Positions 1-6,006 of a stretch of DNA of 8,700 nucleotides are shown here, piece after piece. Within the stretch, counting starts at the first letter, position 1; every line of letters starts with the position of its first letter. The notes below the pieces were generated by a model. It saw only the letters and a list, made by a program, of their open reading frames with translations. It did no database searches and had not been told where the DNA came from. The DNA is taken from the NCBI RefSeq assembly GCF_018372875.1, contig NZ_JAHAIF010000080.1, forward strand, positions 1 through 8,700, given 5' to 3'. The stretch comes from Clostridium sp. (GTDB lineage Bacteria > Bacillota > Clostridia > Clostridiales > Clostridiaceae). The position numbers and the translations under genes are program-made.

Positions 1-231
1 ATGGCAATTACTAAGGTTTTAGCTAGTTCTGCTTTAGTTATTGAAGTGGAAAATGGATCAGACAAAAACGGAGCTCCAACTTACAGAAAGAAATCTTTTG
101 CTGGAGTTAAGGGCGATGCTGCTGTTGAAAATGTATATGCTGTTGCAGATGCTGTAAAAGCAGTATTGAAGAATCCAACTAGAAACTACTACCTAAATGA
201 CTCTAACTTGCTTGACAATGACCAAGCGTAA
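1..231 (+). CDS. DUF1659 family protein
   Basis: This 76-residue protein has the pattern of the DUF1659 family: a short N-terminal beta strand (MAITKVLASSALVIEVENG), a KSFAGVK stretch near residues 31-37, and an alanine/valine-rich helix (VENVYAVADAVKAVLKN) leading to a polar tail. Its function is unknown. It has no signal peptide or membrane segment, so it is probably cytoplasmic. The window begins on its ATG, so no upstream ribosome binding site or promoter can be seen, though the length is normal for the family. It is followed after 42 nt by a DUF2922 gene; this pairing is common in Firmicutes and argues for co-transcription. The family call is from memory of the motif, without a search. 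Confidence 0.85.
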   Translation: MAITKVLASSALVIEVENGSDKNGAPTYRKKSFAGVKGDAAVENVYAVADAVKAVLKNPTRNYYLNDSNLLDNDQA

Positions 232-273
232 CAGGTGTAATTTCTAAATCTTAAAGAAAGGGGGAACTAGGTT

Positions 274-492
274 ATGGAATACACTTTATCTATGACTTTT
301 ACTACATCTAATGGAGATAAGTCTACTATCTCTATTGAAGGAGTTAAGGAAAACTTAACTCAAGCTGAAGCTTCTACTTTAATGGATGCCATTATAGAAA
401 AGGATATTTTCCTTACTAAGAATGGTACATTAACTGGGAAGTATTCAGCTCAGTTAGTACAAAGACAAGTTACTAAATTTGAAGTAGCTTAA
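274..492 (+). CDS. DUF2922 family protein
   Basis: This 72-residue protein matches DUF2922 in size and layout: an N-terminal strand pair (YTLSMTFTTSNGDKSTISIEGV), a central helix (LTQAEASTLMDAIIEKDIF), and a C-terminal strand (SAQLVQRQVTKFEVA). It is cytoplasmic by appearance and of unknown function. A GGGGG ribosome binding site lies about 9 nt before the ATG. It follows the DUF1659 gene at 42 nt and ends just before a strong bidirectional hairpin, so the two genes form a short operon whose promoter lies outside the window. Nothing in the sequence assigns a biochemical role. Confidence 0.85.
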   Translation: MEYTLSMTFTTSNGDKSTISIEGVKENLTQAEASTLMDAIIEKDIFLTKNGTLTGKYSAQLVQRQVTKFEVA

Positions 493-493
493 T

Positions 494-541
494 ATATGAA
501 AAGAAGGGGCTTACTAATTGAAGCCTCTTCTTTTATCATAT
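494..541. terminator. Bidirectional intrinsic terminator
   Basis: A core 12-bp stem (AAGAAGGGGCTT at 501-512 with AAGCCTCTTCTT at 521-532, one G-U pair, 8-nt loop) is extended by ATATGA / TCATAT with a small bulge. T-rich stretches lie on both sides (TTCTTTTAT on plus, TTTTCATAT on minus). It can end the DUF1659/DUF2922 transcript and also stop minus-strand transcription leaving the YcxB-like gene, which has only an AT-only hairpin of its own. Confidence 0.75.
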
Positions 542-626
542 ACTTAGCTTCTACTTTCTTAGTATTAAGACATAAAATTTTACTTATATATTTAAATTTA
601 TATTAATCAAGTACAATTAATTTTTT

Positions 627-1196
627 CTATTCCATTTTAATTACATTCTTTTCAATATACTCTAAAATATTAAATGGTTCATTTTTTATTTCTTGGCTTA
701 TTTCAGAATGTTGATCTAAAATAGTTTTTAAATAATTTCCTTCTTCATTATTTAACTTCAAAATAAAATAACCTTTTATTTTTACGAAAATAAATACAAA
801 ACTTTTATAAAAAACTACTTTCGTTATATCAGAATATTTAACCTCAATCTCATCATTATATACTATCTTTTCCTCATCTATTGTAACCTCAGATATTTTC
901 GATGATTTATATATTACATCATCAACTTTTTGTTCATATTTTTTCCCTTTGGAATGAAACCATATTATCCACATTGTAGAAAGTATTGCAACCAATAATA
1001 CAAAGCTAAATGCAATATAATTTCCGATATAATATACTAATCCAGAAAGCGGATATAATATTGGAGTCAAAATGTGAAGTAGTTTACGAGACAGTTCTTC
1101 ATTCCCAAAAGGTACATATGGCATACGATATTTAAACTTTAACATATACTCAAGGCTTTTCTTATCCTCATCATTAAAAATTTGATTTATTTTCAT
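627..1196 (-). CDS. YcxB-like membrane protein
   Basis: This is a 189-residue protein with two closely spaced membrane helices at about residues 40-58 and 60-80. A predicted cytoplasmic domain of about 100 residues follows, containing VTIDEEKIVYNDEIEVKYSDITKVVFYKS-type alternating strands around residues 104-133. This order (short polar N-terminus, two helices, then a YcxB-like C-terminal domain) is that of the YcxB-like family, whose biochemical role is not known. The ATG is preceded by AAGGAGG at 6-7 nt, which supports the start. It appears to be transcribed alone from a weak promoter at 1240-1268, between the phage-type module and the DUF genes. The two-helix layout and C-terminal motif make the family call reasonable, but identity is low-confidence without a profile search. 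Confidence 0.65.
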   Translation of the reverse strand: MKINQIFNDEDKKSLEYMLKFKYRMPYVPFGNEELSRKLLHILTPILYPLSGLVYYIGNYIAFSFVLLVAILSTMWIIWFHSKGKKYEQKVDDVIYKSSKISEVTIDEEKIVYNDEIEVKYSDITKVVFYKSFVFIFVKIKGYFILKLNNEEGNYLKTILDQHSEISQEIKNEPFNILEYIEKNVIKME

Positions 1197-1239
1197 AATA
1201 CTCCTCCTTATATTTAAGATTAAATACTATTATGAATTT

Positions 1240-1268
1240 ATTATAATACTATATTATTCAATCTTTAA
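1240..1268 (-). promoter_or_regulatory. Possible promoter of the YcxB-like gene
   Basis: Reading the minus strand, a perfect TATAAT (1240-1245) lies 17 bp from a weak -35 match TTAAAG (1263-1268), about 45 nt before the start codon. The -10 is good and the -35 poor, so this is tentative. Confidence 0.4.
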
Positions 1269-1292
1269 AGAACACTTTCTACAAATACAAAA

Positions 1293-1317
1293 AAGAAGCT
1301 CCATATAGAAGCCTCTT
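1293..1317 (-). terminator. Terminator of the phage-type replication operon
   Basis: On the minus strand, AAGAGGCTTC pairs with GGAGCTTCTT (10 bp with two G-U pairs) around a 5-nt loop and runs straight into further T residues (six Ts at 1289-1294, two of them in the stem). It begins at the stop codon of the small coiled-coil ORF and marks the 3' end of the minus-strand operon that starts at the Cro-like gene. Confidence 0.7.
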
Positions 1318-1493
1318 CACCCATTCTCAATAACCCTCTCTTCAAATATCCTCAAAACTTTCTTAAGTCCCTCATTCTCCTCCATTAGCTTCTTATTCTC
1401 CATAGCCAATATCAAGTTCCTATTAGCATATCCCCTAAGAGCAATTTCTAACCTCTTAATCCTCTTATCTTCCTCTCCATTCAAACCTACCAC
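1317..1493 (-). CDS. Small coiled-coil protein, unknown function
   Basis: This is an open frame of 58 codons from a GTG at 1491-1493, or 55 from a TTG at 1482-1484, that ends at TGA 1317-1319. The product is strongly helical and charged: EEDKRIKRLEIALRGY is followed by MENKKLMEENEGLKKVLRIF with heptad-spaced Leu/Ile, so a short coiled coil is likely. There is no ATG. An AAGGA sequence lies 10 nt before the TTG, which favours TTG; the GTG is only 2 nt from it. It lies 66 nt downstream of the helicase-loader gene on the same strand and just before the operon terminator, so it is probably the last gene of the phage-type unit. I do not recognise the family, and it may be a truncated remnant. Confidence rests on the heptad pattern and position. 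Confidence 0.45.
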   Translation of the reverse strand: MVGLNGEEDKRIKRLEIALRGYANRNLILAMENKKLMEENEGLKKVLRIFEERVIENG

Positions 1494-1559
1494 ATCCTTA
1501 TATTAAATGCTTGTCCACCTTGTTATCTCATTTATCCCCTTTTATCCATTCTAACTTTA

Positions 1560-2321
1560 TTACCTTAACCTGTAGTTATTCTCAATATTCTTAGGTATCT
1601 CAACAACATACCTCTTACACATCTCATATATTCTAGAGCCAACCCCTTCATCAATATCTAAAAGCTTGTCCATAGTAAATTCCGTAGAAACTATAATGGG
1701 CAAACAGTTATAATACCTATAATTTATAATCTCAAACATTATGTTAATATCACTCTCATTTATCTTTCCTTTGAAAAGATCATCTATAAGAAGCACATCA
1801 CAAACCTGATATTTGTTAATTATATTTGCATAATAATCTCCATCTAACATATTCTGCTTTATTGAAGTAACCACATCTCTGTAAGGCAAATACACAACAT
1901 TTAACCCACTCTCAAGGAAATTTAGGCATAATGCAACAGCTAAATGAGTTTTACCAGCACCTACTTGTCCACAAAATATAATGCTATTATGCCTTGAATA
2001 TCTTATAACCTCAAATTTCACATAATATGAGGATGCACTATCCTTAGCTTTTCTTGAAAAATCATTCCACACCTTATAATTATTAAAGGTATACTTGCAC
2101 ATGTCCACTTTAATTCCTGATTCCTTCCACTGTCCCTTTACCTTATTAACATTTTGACATTCACATTTTACAAACAAGGCCTGAGCATGTTCTCTAGGAA
2201 TTATAATCCACCCTCTATCACGACACTTTTCACACTTATATAAGGTCTTCTGCTCTTGCTCTCTCATTCTCTGACAAAACTTCTGGCTCATTTGGTTTAA
2301 ATCCACTAAACTCCCCTCCAT
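1560..2321 (-). CDS. Phage-type DnaC/DnaI-like helicase loader (AAA+ ATPase)
   Basis: This is a 253-residue AAA+ ATPase of the DnaC/DnaI/IstB-like group, expected to load the replicative helicase onto DNA. Residues 30-55 hold a zinc-binding pattern (Cys30-x2-Cys33 and Cys53-x-Cys55) like that of DnaI-type loaders. Walker A is GQVGAGKTH (118-126) and Walker B is VLLIDDL (176-182). A sensor-1 strand IIVSTEF (209-215) and a GSR arginine-finger box (228-230) follow, so the ATPase core looks intact. The frame stays open 19 codons upstream, but I chose the ATG at 2321 because GGGAG lies 6 nt before it. The start then overlaps the upstream replisome organizer by 86 nt; Met11 at 2291 is an alternative. 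It sits between the organizer and a small coiled-coil ORF in an operon led by a Cro-like gene. This is the usual initiator plus loader pairing of clostridial phages. Confidence 0.85.
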   Translation of the reverse strand: MEGSLVDLNQMSQKFCQRMREQEQKTLYKCEKCRDRGWIIIPREHAQALFVKCECQNVNKVKGQWKESGIKVDMCKYTFNNYKVWNDFSRKAKDSASSYYVKFEVIRYSRHNSIIFCGQVGAGKTHLAVALCLNFLESGLNVVYLPYRDVVTSIKQNMLDGDYYANIINKYQVCDVLLIDDLFKGKINESDINIMFEIINYRYYNCLPIIVSTEFTMDKLLDIDEGVGSRIYEMCKRYVVEIPKNIENNYRLR

Positions 2322-3029
2322 TACTAACTCCCTTCTCCTTTGGGTACCCTTCTCTTTCCCAGTTTTTAAGAATACCATTTATATACCCCATGGTAATCTT
2401 ATCCACTTCAATAGCCTTATCAATTGCCATTTTCACATATTTAAGATCATACATTTTTAAAGCTAATCTTATTGATGGTATATTTAGCACTCCAACTCTG
2501 CCTAAAAGATTTTCATAGTAAGAGACTAATTCTATGCTTTTCTTATCTATATCTTCATTCTCTTTCTTAATAGATATATTTATATATCTATTATCTTCTT
2601 CTTCTTTCTCTTTAGTTACTGTAACGTTACTTTCCATTACATCATTTTTCTTTTTAGCTCTACATTTTGCTACCCTTTTTCTAGTTTGCTCTCTAACTCT
2701 CTCCATACCTTCTACATTTTGATATTTTTCCCAATTAACAATTCTTATAATATTATTTTTGTCAATATCTATCATCCCTAAATTTCTCAGCGTTCCCACA
2801 CCTAACCTAATAGAGTTTATTGGTCTATTAAATATAGTAGCTAACATTTCTTCTGTATAAGGTTTTCCTTCTGATAAAAAATTAAACCACCAGCATTAGT
2901 CCTTCCTGCTTGAATCAGTAACCTAATCCAAATATAATTTATAGTATCATTCTCTGGCATTGCTTCTATTAGCTTCATTTTTTCATCATAAAATATATCT
3001 AAACTTATCTTTATCCATTTTAAATCCAT
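2236..3029 (-). pseudogene. Phage replisome organizer / DnaD-domain protein, frameshifted
   Basis: Two adjacent minus-strand frames together encode one protein of about 264 residues. The 5' part (from ATG 3027-3029) reads MDLKWIKISLDIFYDEKMKLIEAMP-type sequence, the start of the phage replisome organizer N-terminal domain, through AGRTNAGGLIF, then ends at a stop. Adding one T to the T6 run (plus-strand A run 2876-2881) continues it as LSEGKPYTEE followed by MLATIFNRPINSIRL, as in intact homologues. The 3' part ends with a DnaD-type domain (YYENLL... to YINGILKNWEREG) and a polar tail. The intact family recognises the origin and recruits helicase and loader. The 5' frame stays open 39 codons further, to ATG 3146 (IL-QAYINFCEVKKL segment). 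That start has its GGAG only 2 nt away, so it is probably a separate short ORF running in. The break may be a true mutation or a homopolymer sequencing error. Confidence 0.8.
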
Positions 3030-3154
3030 GGTAAGCCCTACTCCCCCAAAAAAATTATTTTTAAATTCAATTAAGCCTTCCCAAGATGCATCTAATTTCT
3101 TTACTTCACAGAAATTTATATAAGCTTGTAGAATTTTGAAATCCATATCTCCCC

Positions 3155-3358
3155 CTATGATTCCACCTCACCATCTTTACCAAATAACTCATCAACAGTA
3201 AAATTCAGAGCATCTGCAATTTTATTTTTAGTATCATTTTTTATGTTCTCCCCCTTATTTTGTTCAAGCCTTGAAATAATTGTTCGACACACTCCAGACT
3301 TTTCTGCCAATCTCTCTTGAGTAAAACCTTTAATAACCCTTGCAACCTTTAGATTCAT
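3155..3358 (-). CDS. Cro-like XRE-family HTH regulator
   Basis: This is a small DNA-binding protein (67 residues from the second ATG) that is almost entirely a lambda-repressor-like HTH domain: LKVARVIKGFTQERLAEKSGV, then a recognition helix CRTIISRLEQNKG, then the typical C-terminal helix KIADALNFTVDELFG. Two ATGs are adjacent. AAGGAGG is 2 nt before the first (3359-3361) and 5 nt before the second (3356-3358), so I prefer the second. It is the first gene of the minus-strand replication operon and is divergent from a larger repressor gene, the classic Cro position in a lysogeny switch. It is expected to bind operators in the 3385-3531 region and repress the opposing gene; that is inference from the layout. 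A role as a stand-alone transcriptional regulator cannot be excluded. Confidence 0.85.
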   Translation of the reverse strand: MNLKVARVIKGFTQERLAEKSGVCRTIISRLEQNKGENIKNDTKNKIADALNFTVDELFGKDGEVES

Positions 3359-3417
3359 CATTACCTCCTTATAAAAGTTAATACTTTTTACATTTTTTGT
3401 TAATATTCTTTACAAAA

Positions 3418-3447
3418 AGTATATCTATTAATAACACTTGCTGTCAA
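3418..3447 (-). promoter_or_regulatory. Early (Cro-side) promoter
   Basis: On the minus strand a perfect TTGACA (3442-3447) is separated by 18 bp from TATACT (3418-3423), about 60 nt upstream of the Cro-like start. The -10 overlaps a possible operator (ACAAAAAGT, 3412-3420), and a perfect palindrome lies just upstream of the -35. This should drive the whole replication operon down to the terminator at 1293-1317. Confidence 0.7.
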
Positions 3448-3452
3448 CCATT

Positions 3453-3471
3453 ATTTTACATTTTGTAAAAT
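3453..3471. promoter_or_regulatory. Operator palindrome of the lysogeny switch
   Basis: ATTTTACA-TTT-TGTAAAAT is a perfect inverted repeat with 8-bp arms, located 5 bp upstream of the Cro-side -35 box. Its core ACA-N3-TGT recurs at 3520-3528 (ACAATTTGT), with a weaker version at 3412-3420. A spaced variant occurs at 3385-3403 (TTTTTACA-TTTTT-TGTTAA less strictly). The spread of related sites across a divergent promoter region is typical of phage repressor operators; which protein binds which site is not known. Confidence 0.6.
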
Positions 3472-3506
3472 TAATTAACTTTTATGTTATTTATACCCAC
3501 TTATTG

Positions 3507-3535
3507 TTTACTTTTTTATACAATTTGTATATAAT
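3507..3535 (+). promoter_or_regulatory. Repressor promoter with embedded operator
   Basis: TTTACT (3507-3512) and TATAAT (3530-3535) are 17 bp apart. Between them, and touching the -10, lies TATACAATTTGTATA (3517-3531), a perfect 15-bp palindrome with a single central base that shares the ACA-N3-TGT core of the other operator. A protein bound here would block this promoter. The predicted start near 3542 would leave only about 14 nt before the repressor ATG, a short leader that just fits the GAGGTG ribosome binding site. Confidence 0.6.
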
Positions 3536-3555
3536 TCCAATTGTGAGGTGTTTTT

Positions 3556-3993
3556 ATGGATATTAACAACAAAATAAGAAAACTTAGGTTTAAGTTGAAT
3601 TTAACCCAACAAGAATTTGCAAATAGAATAGGCATATCTAGACCCTCTTTATCTAATTATGAAAAAGGTACTAGAATGCCTTCCATGACTGTAGCTCAAA
3701 AGATTTGCAAAGAATTTAATGTAAATCTTAGCGACATAATTGATCAAGATTATTCAATGACATCATCAGAATCTAACTTATTAAAAAAAAGTAATTTATA
3801 TGAATATGAATTTAATACTAAAAAGTCAGCTGATCATCTTAGCTATAAACTTTTTAAAGATTATTTAACTTCTTTAGGTTATCCTGTTGAATCTATGGAG
3901 GATATAAATTTATTGAAACTTTATGAAGCTAGTAAAGAGTTTTATCAATTTCAAATGTTTAAGATGGGTTACATACAAATTTATGAGGATTAA
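3556..3993 (+). CDS. cI-like XRE-family repressor
   Basis: This is a 145-residue protein with an N-terminal lambda-repressor-like HTH at residues 4-60: IRKLRFKLNLTQQEFANRIGI, recognition helix SRPSLSNYEKGTRMPSM, then VAQKICKEFNVNLSDII. After a polar linker (about 65-85), the C-terminal part (ADHLSYKLFKDYLTSLGYPVES... FQMFKMGYIQIYED) is of no family I recognise. It lacks the Ser/Lys LexA-type autoprotease motif and any HExxH peptidase motif, so SOS-type self-cleavage is not expected. The ATG has GAGGTG 5 nt upstream. It is divergent from the Cro-like gene across shared operators, the expected position for a lysogeny-maintenance repressor. It ends inside a strong bidirectional terminator. The role is inferred from the HTH and layout; the C-terminal part may mediate oligomerisation. 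Confidence 0.85.
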   Translation: MDINNKIRKLRFKLNLTQQEFANRIGISRPSLSNYEKGTRMPSMTVAQKICKEFNVNLSDIIDQDYSMTSSESNLLKKSNLYEYEFNTKKSADHLSYKLFKDYLTSLGYPVESMEDINLLKLYEASKEFYQFQMFKMGYIQIYED

Positions 3994-4030
3994 ATAAAGG
4001 AGGTGATTATTTCACCCCCTTTATTTAATC
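3988..4030. terminator. Bidirectional terminator between repressor and phosphatase genes
   Basis: A 19-bp stem with a single mismatch (GATTAAATAAAGGAGGTGA at 3988-4006 with its complement at 4012-4030) and a TTATT loop joins the ends of two convergent genes. The repressor stop codon is in the left arm and the phosphatase stop codon overlaps the right arm. T-rich flanks are present on both strands. This is one of the strongest hairpins in the window. Confidence 0.85.
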
Positions 4031-4607
4031 ATATTTTACTAAAATCGTGATTTATTATTTCTATTAGCTTAAATTCATTATTTTCAAATTCAAATTTTAG
4101 TATACAACAATTACCTAATCCCTCTTTTTGGTCAACATCACTAGTATGAGCCCAGTATCTCATAAATTGACGACAAGCAGCTCCATGAGAAACAGCTAAA
4201 ACTGTTTTATGATCATCATTTTTCATAATTTCGTAAAGAGTTTCTGCTACTCTCTTTCTTAATTCAAATTCATCTTCACCACCATACTTAACAAAAAAAT
4301 CTCCATAAGGTAAAGGTGGATTTAAATCTTCGCTTTCTCCCTCAAAAGTGCCAAAATTCCATTCTTTCAGACCTTTTACTCTCTTATAAGGAATATCAGT
4401 AACATACTCTAGTGTATCACAAGCTCTTTCAGATGTAGATGAATAGGCATGATCAAAGGTTATGTTGTTACTCTTAAAATACTCTCCAGCAATAATAGCT
4501 TGTTTAACTCCTAAATTAGTTAATGGAGCATCACACCACCCTTGAACCTTTCTTCTAAGATTAAATAATGTTTGTCCGTGTCTCATTAAATACAATGTTT
4601 TTTTCAT
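4029..4607 (-). CDS. Histidine phosphatase family protein (phosphoglycerate mutase-like)
   Basis: This is a 192-residue cytoplasmic enzyme of the histidine phosphatase superfamily. The catalytic LMRHGQT motif is at residues 7-13 (His10 accepts the phosphate). Arg61 lies in SSTSERACDT (56-65), the acid/base region is LKEWNFGTFEG (80-90, Glu82), and the second catalytic histidine is His141 in VSHGAA (139-144). All key residues are present and the length is normal, so it should be active. The small size and lack of the longer phosphoglycerate mutase insertions suggest a broad phosphatase rather than the glycolytic enzyme. The start is supported by GGGGGAG about 8 nt upstream. It lies 17 nt after the aldo/keto reductase gene on the same strand, so it is probably co-transcribed from the MerR-controlled promoter. 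The physiological substrate cannot be told from sequence. Confidence 0.88.
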   Translation of the reverse strand: MKKTLYLMRHGQTLFNLRRKVQGWCDAPLTNLGVKQAIIAGEYFKSNNITFDHAYSSTSERACDTLEYVTDIPYKRVKGLKEWNFGTFEGESEDLNPPLPYGDFFVKYGGEDEFELRKRVAETLYEIMKNDDHKTVLAVSHGAACRQFMRYWAHTSDVDQKEGLGNCCILKFEFENNEFKLIEIINHDFSKI

Positions 4608-4624
4608 AACTCTTTCTCCCCCAA

Positions 4625-5470
4625 TTATCTAATAAGGTTTGCCAACATTTCTACTGATGAAGCTTCTTGATGATTAAAGAAAGAACTTTCTTTTTTATCT
4701 AAAGCAGAAATTTTATTCATATCATCTTCATTTAATTTAAAATCAAAAACATCTATATTCTGCAACATTCTTTCTTTGTTAACTGTTTTTGATAGTGGAA
4801 CAATTCCTCTTTGAAGTAACCATCTTAAAATAACTTGTGCAATTGATTTACCATACCCCTCTCCAATTTCCTTTAAGATAGCATTATTAAACATTCCATT
4901 TTTTCCTTCTGCAAAAGGAGCCCATGCCTGTAGTTGTACCCCATACTTGCTATTGTAATCCTGTGCCATTAATTGTTGATGAAATGGATTAATCTCAATT
5001 TGGTTTACTGCTGGTGTTACTTCATTGAATAAAGCTAAGTCAACTAAACGGTCTGGATAAAAGTTTGATACACCTATAGCCTTAATTTTCCCCTCTTTAT
5101 ATAAATCCTCCATAGCTCTATAAGTTCCATAGTAATCATTTAGTGGCTGGTGGATTAACACTAAGTCTAAATAATCTAACTTCATTTTCTTTAAGGAAGC
5201 TTTTATAGATTCTTTTGCTTTATCATATCCTCCATTGCTAATCCATACTTTAGTTGTAATAAATAATTCTTCTCTAGAGATAGATGATTTAGCAATAGCT
5301 TGTCCAACCCACTCCTCATTTCCATAGGATTGTGCTGTATCAATTAAACGATATCCAACATCAATTGCATCTACTACAGCCTTAATGCATTCTTCTTTAT
5401 CTGTAATTTGAAAAACTCCAAACCCAACTGCTGGCATTTTTATACCATTGTTTAAAGTTACATATTCCAT
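4625..5470 (-). CDS. Aldo/keto reductase
   Basis: This is a 281-residue NAD(P)H-dependent aldo/keto reductase, a soluble TIM-barrel enzyme that reduces aldehydes or ketones to alcohols. The catalytic tetrad is complete: Asp44 and Tyr49 in DTAQSYGN, Lys74 in TTKVW, and His107 in LIHQP. The family strings GVSNFYPDRL (133-142), QIEINPFHQQ (157-166) and the NADP-binding ending PLSKTVNKERMLQNIDVFDF (225-244) are all there. It resembles the 2,5-diketo-gluconate reductase / YvgN-like branch; the true substrate is unknown. The ATG has GGAG about 8 nt upstream. It is transcribed divergently from a MerR-type regulator with a MerR-type promoter between them. I infer induction by a reactive aldehyde or other electrophile. 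The phosphatase gene follows after 17 nt. Confidence 0.92.
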   Translation of the reverse strand: MEYVTLNNGIKMPAVGFGVFQITDKEECIKAVVDAIDVGYRLIDTAQSYGNEEWVGQAIAKSSISREELFITTKVWISNGGYDKAKESIKASLKKMKLDYLDLVLIHQPLNDYYGTYRAMEDLYKEGKIKAIGVSNFYPDRLVDLALFNEVTPAVNQIEINPFHQQLMAQDYNSKYGVQLQAWAPFAEGKNGMFNNAILKEIGEGYGKSIAQVILRWLLQRGIVPLSKTVNKERMLQNIDVFDFKLNEDDMNKISALDKKESSFFNHQEASSVEMLANLIR

Positions 5471-5513
5471 TTTTACCTCTCCTTTATTTTTATTATTTAA
5501 TTCTATATAATAT

Positions 5514-5544
5514 ATACTATCAGTCGGTAGTAACTACCGAGCAA
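5514..5544 (-). promoter_or_regulatory. MerR-type promoter of the reductase operon with operator
   Basis: On the minus strand TTGCTC (5539-5544) and TAGTAT (5514-5519) are separated by 19 bp, longer than the usual 17. The spacer region holds TCGGTAGT-A-ACTACCGA (plus strand 5524-5540), a perfect 17-bp palindrome with one central base that extends to the edge of the -35. A stretched spacer with a palindromic operator is the hallmark of promoters activated by MerR-family proteins through DNA untwisting. It lies between the reductase and the MerR gene. Confidence 0.75.
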
Positions 5545-5570
5545 GTTTTTTATTATTGGGGAGTGATTTT

Positions 5571-5969
5571 ATGTTTACAACAAAAGAGGTATGTAAGGAA
5601 GTAGGAATATCTTACGAAACATTAAAGTTTTACTGCAAGGAAGGTTTAGTTCCAAATGTGAAAAGGGATAAAAATAATTATCGTATTTTTGATGAGAAAA
5701 ATATTGCATGGTTAAAGGGATTACAATGTTTGAAGAAGTGCGGTATGAGCATTAAGGATATGAAATTATATATGAATTATTGTATGGAAGGTCCATCTAC
5801 AATTCCTGAAAGAAAAGAAATGCTTAACAAATTAAACGAATCTTTAGTTAAAAAAATTAATGACCTTAATGAATGTATTAATTTTATTGAAAATAAACAA
5901 GCCTTCTATGATGATGTATTAGATGGAAAAATAAAATATGTAAGCAATTTAATTGATATAGAAGATTAA
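5571..5969 (+). CDS. MerR-family transcriptional regulator (AdhR/NmlR-like)
   Basis: This is a 132-residue regulator starting at ATG 5571, with GGGGAG 7 nt upstream. A TTG at 5556 would overlap that site and is unlikely. The N-terminal winged HTH is clear: FTTKEVCKEVGISYETLKFYCKEGLVP (2-28), then the wing NNYRIFDEKNI (35-45). A LKKCGMSIKDMKLY segment (54-67) and a C-terminal dimerisation coiled coil (about 80-115) follow. Six cysteines are present. Cys53, in LQCLKKCG, lies near the conserved sensor cysteine of AdhR/NmlR-type regulators, which respond to aldehydes and electrophiles; that equivalence is inferred. It is divergent from the aldo/keto reductase across a 17-bp palindrome. Its own promoter is less clear: a TATAAT at 5506-5511 upstream of the palindrome would let it repress itself. 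A strong terminator follows. Confidence 0.88.
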   Translation: MFTTKEVCKEVGISYETLKFYCKEGLVPNVKRDKNNYRIFDEKNIAWLKGLQCLKKCGMSIKDMKLYMNYCMEGPSTIPERKEMLNKLNESLVKKINDLNECINFIENKQAFYDDVLDGKIKYVSNLIDIED

Positions 5970-5971
5970 TA

Positions 5972-6002
5972 AAGCCAATGACTCTTTTAAAGTCATTGGC
6001 TT
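5972..6002. terminator. Bidirectional terminator between merR-type and brnQ genes
   Basis: A perfect 12-bp stem (AAGCCAATGACT at 5972-5983, AGTCATTGGCTT at 5991-6002) with a 7-nt loop lies between two convergent genes. It is followed by T-rich sequence in both directions (TTATTTCTATTT on plus, TTTATT on minus), so it can end both transcripts. Confidence 0.85.
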
Positions 6003-6006
6003 ATTT

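Noticed and set aside
2534..2722. Plus-strand frame of 62 codons, hydrophobic and Ser/Leu-rich
   Set aside because: It is antisense to the Lys/Glu-rich linker of the replisome organizer; composition is the mirror of that linker and there is no ribosome binding site.
2874..2884. Programmed -1 ribosomal frameshift in the organizer
   Set aside because: The slippery codons do not fit the X-XXY-YYZ rule, and I saw no stable downstream hairpin or upstream stimulatory site at normal spacing; mutation or sequencing error is simpler.
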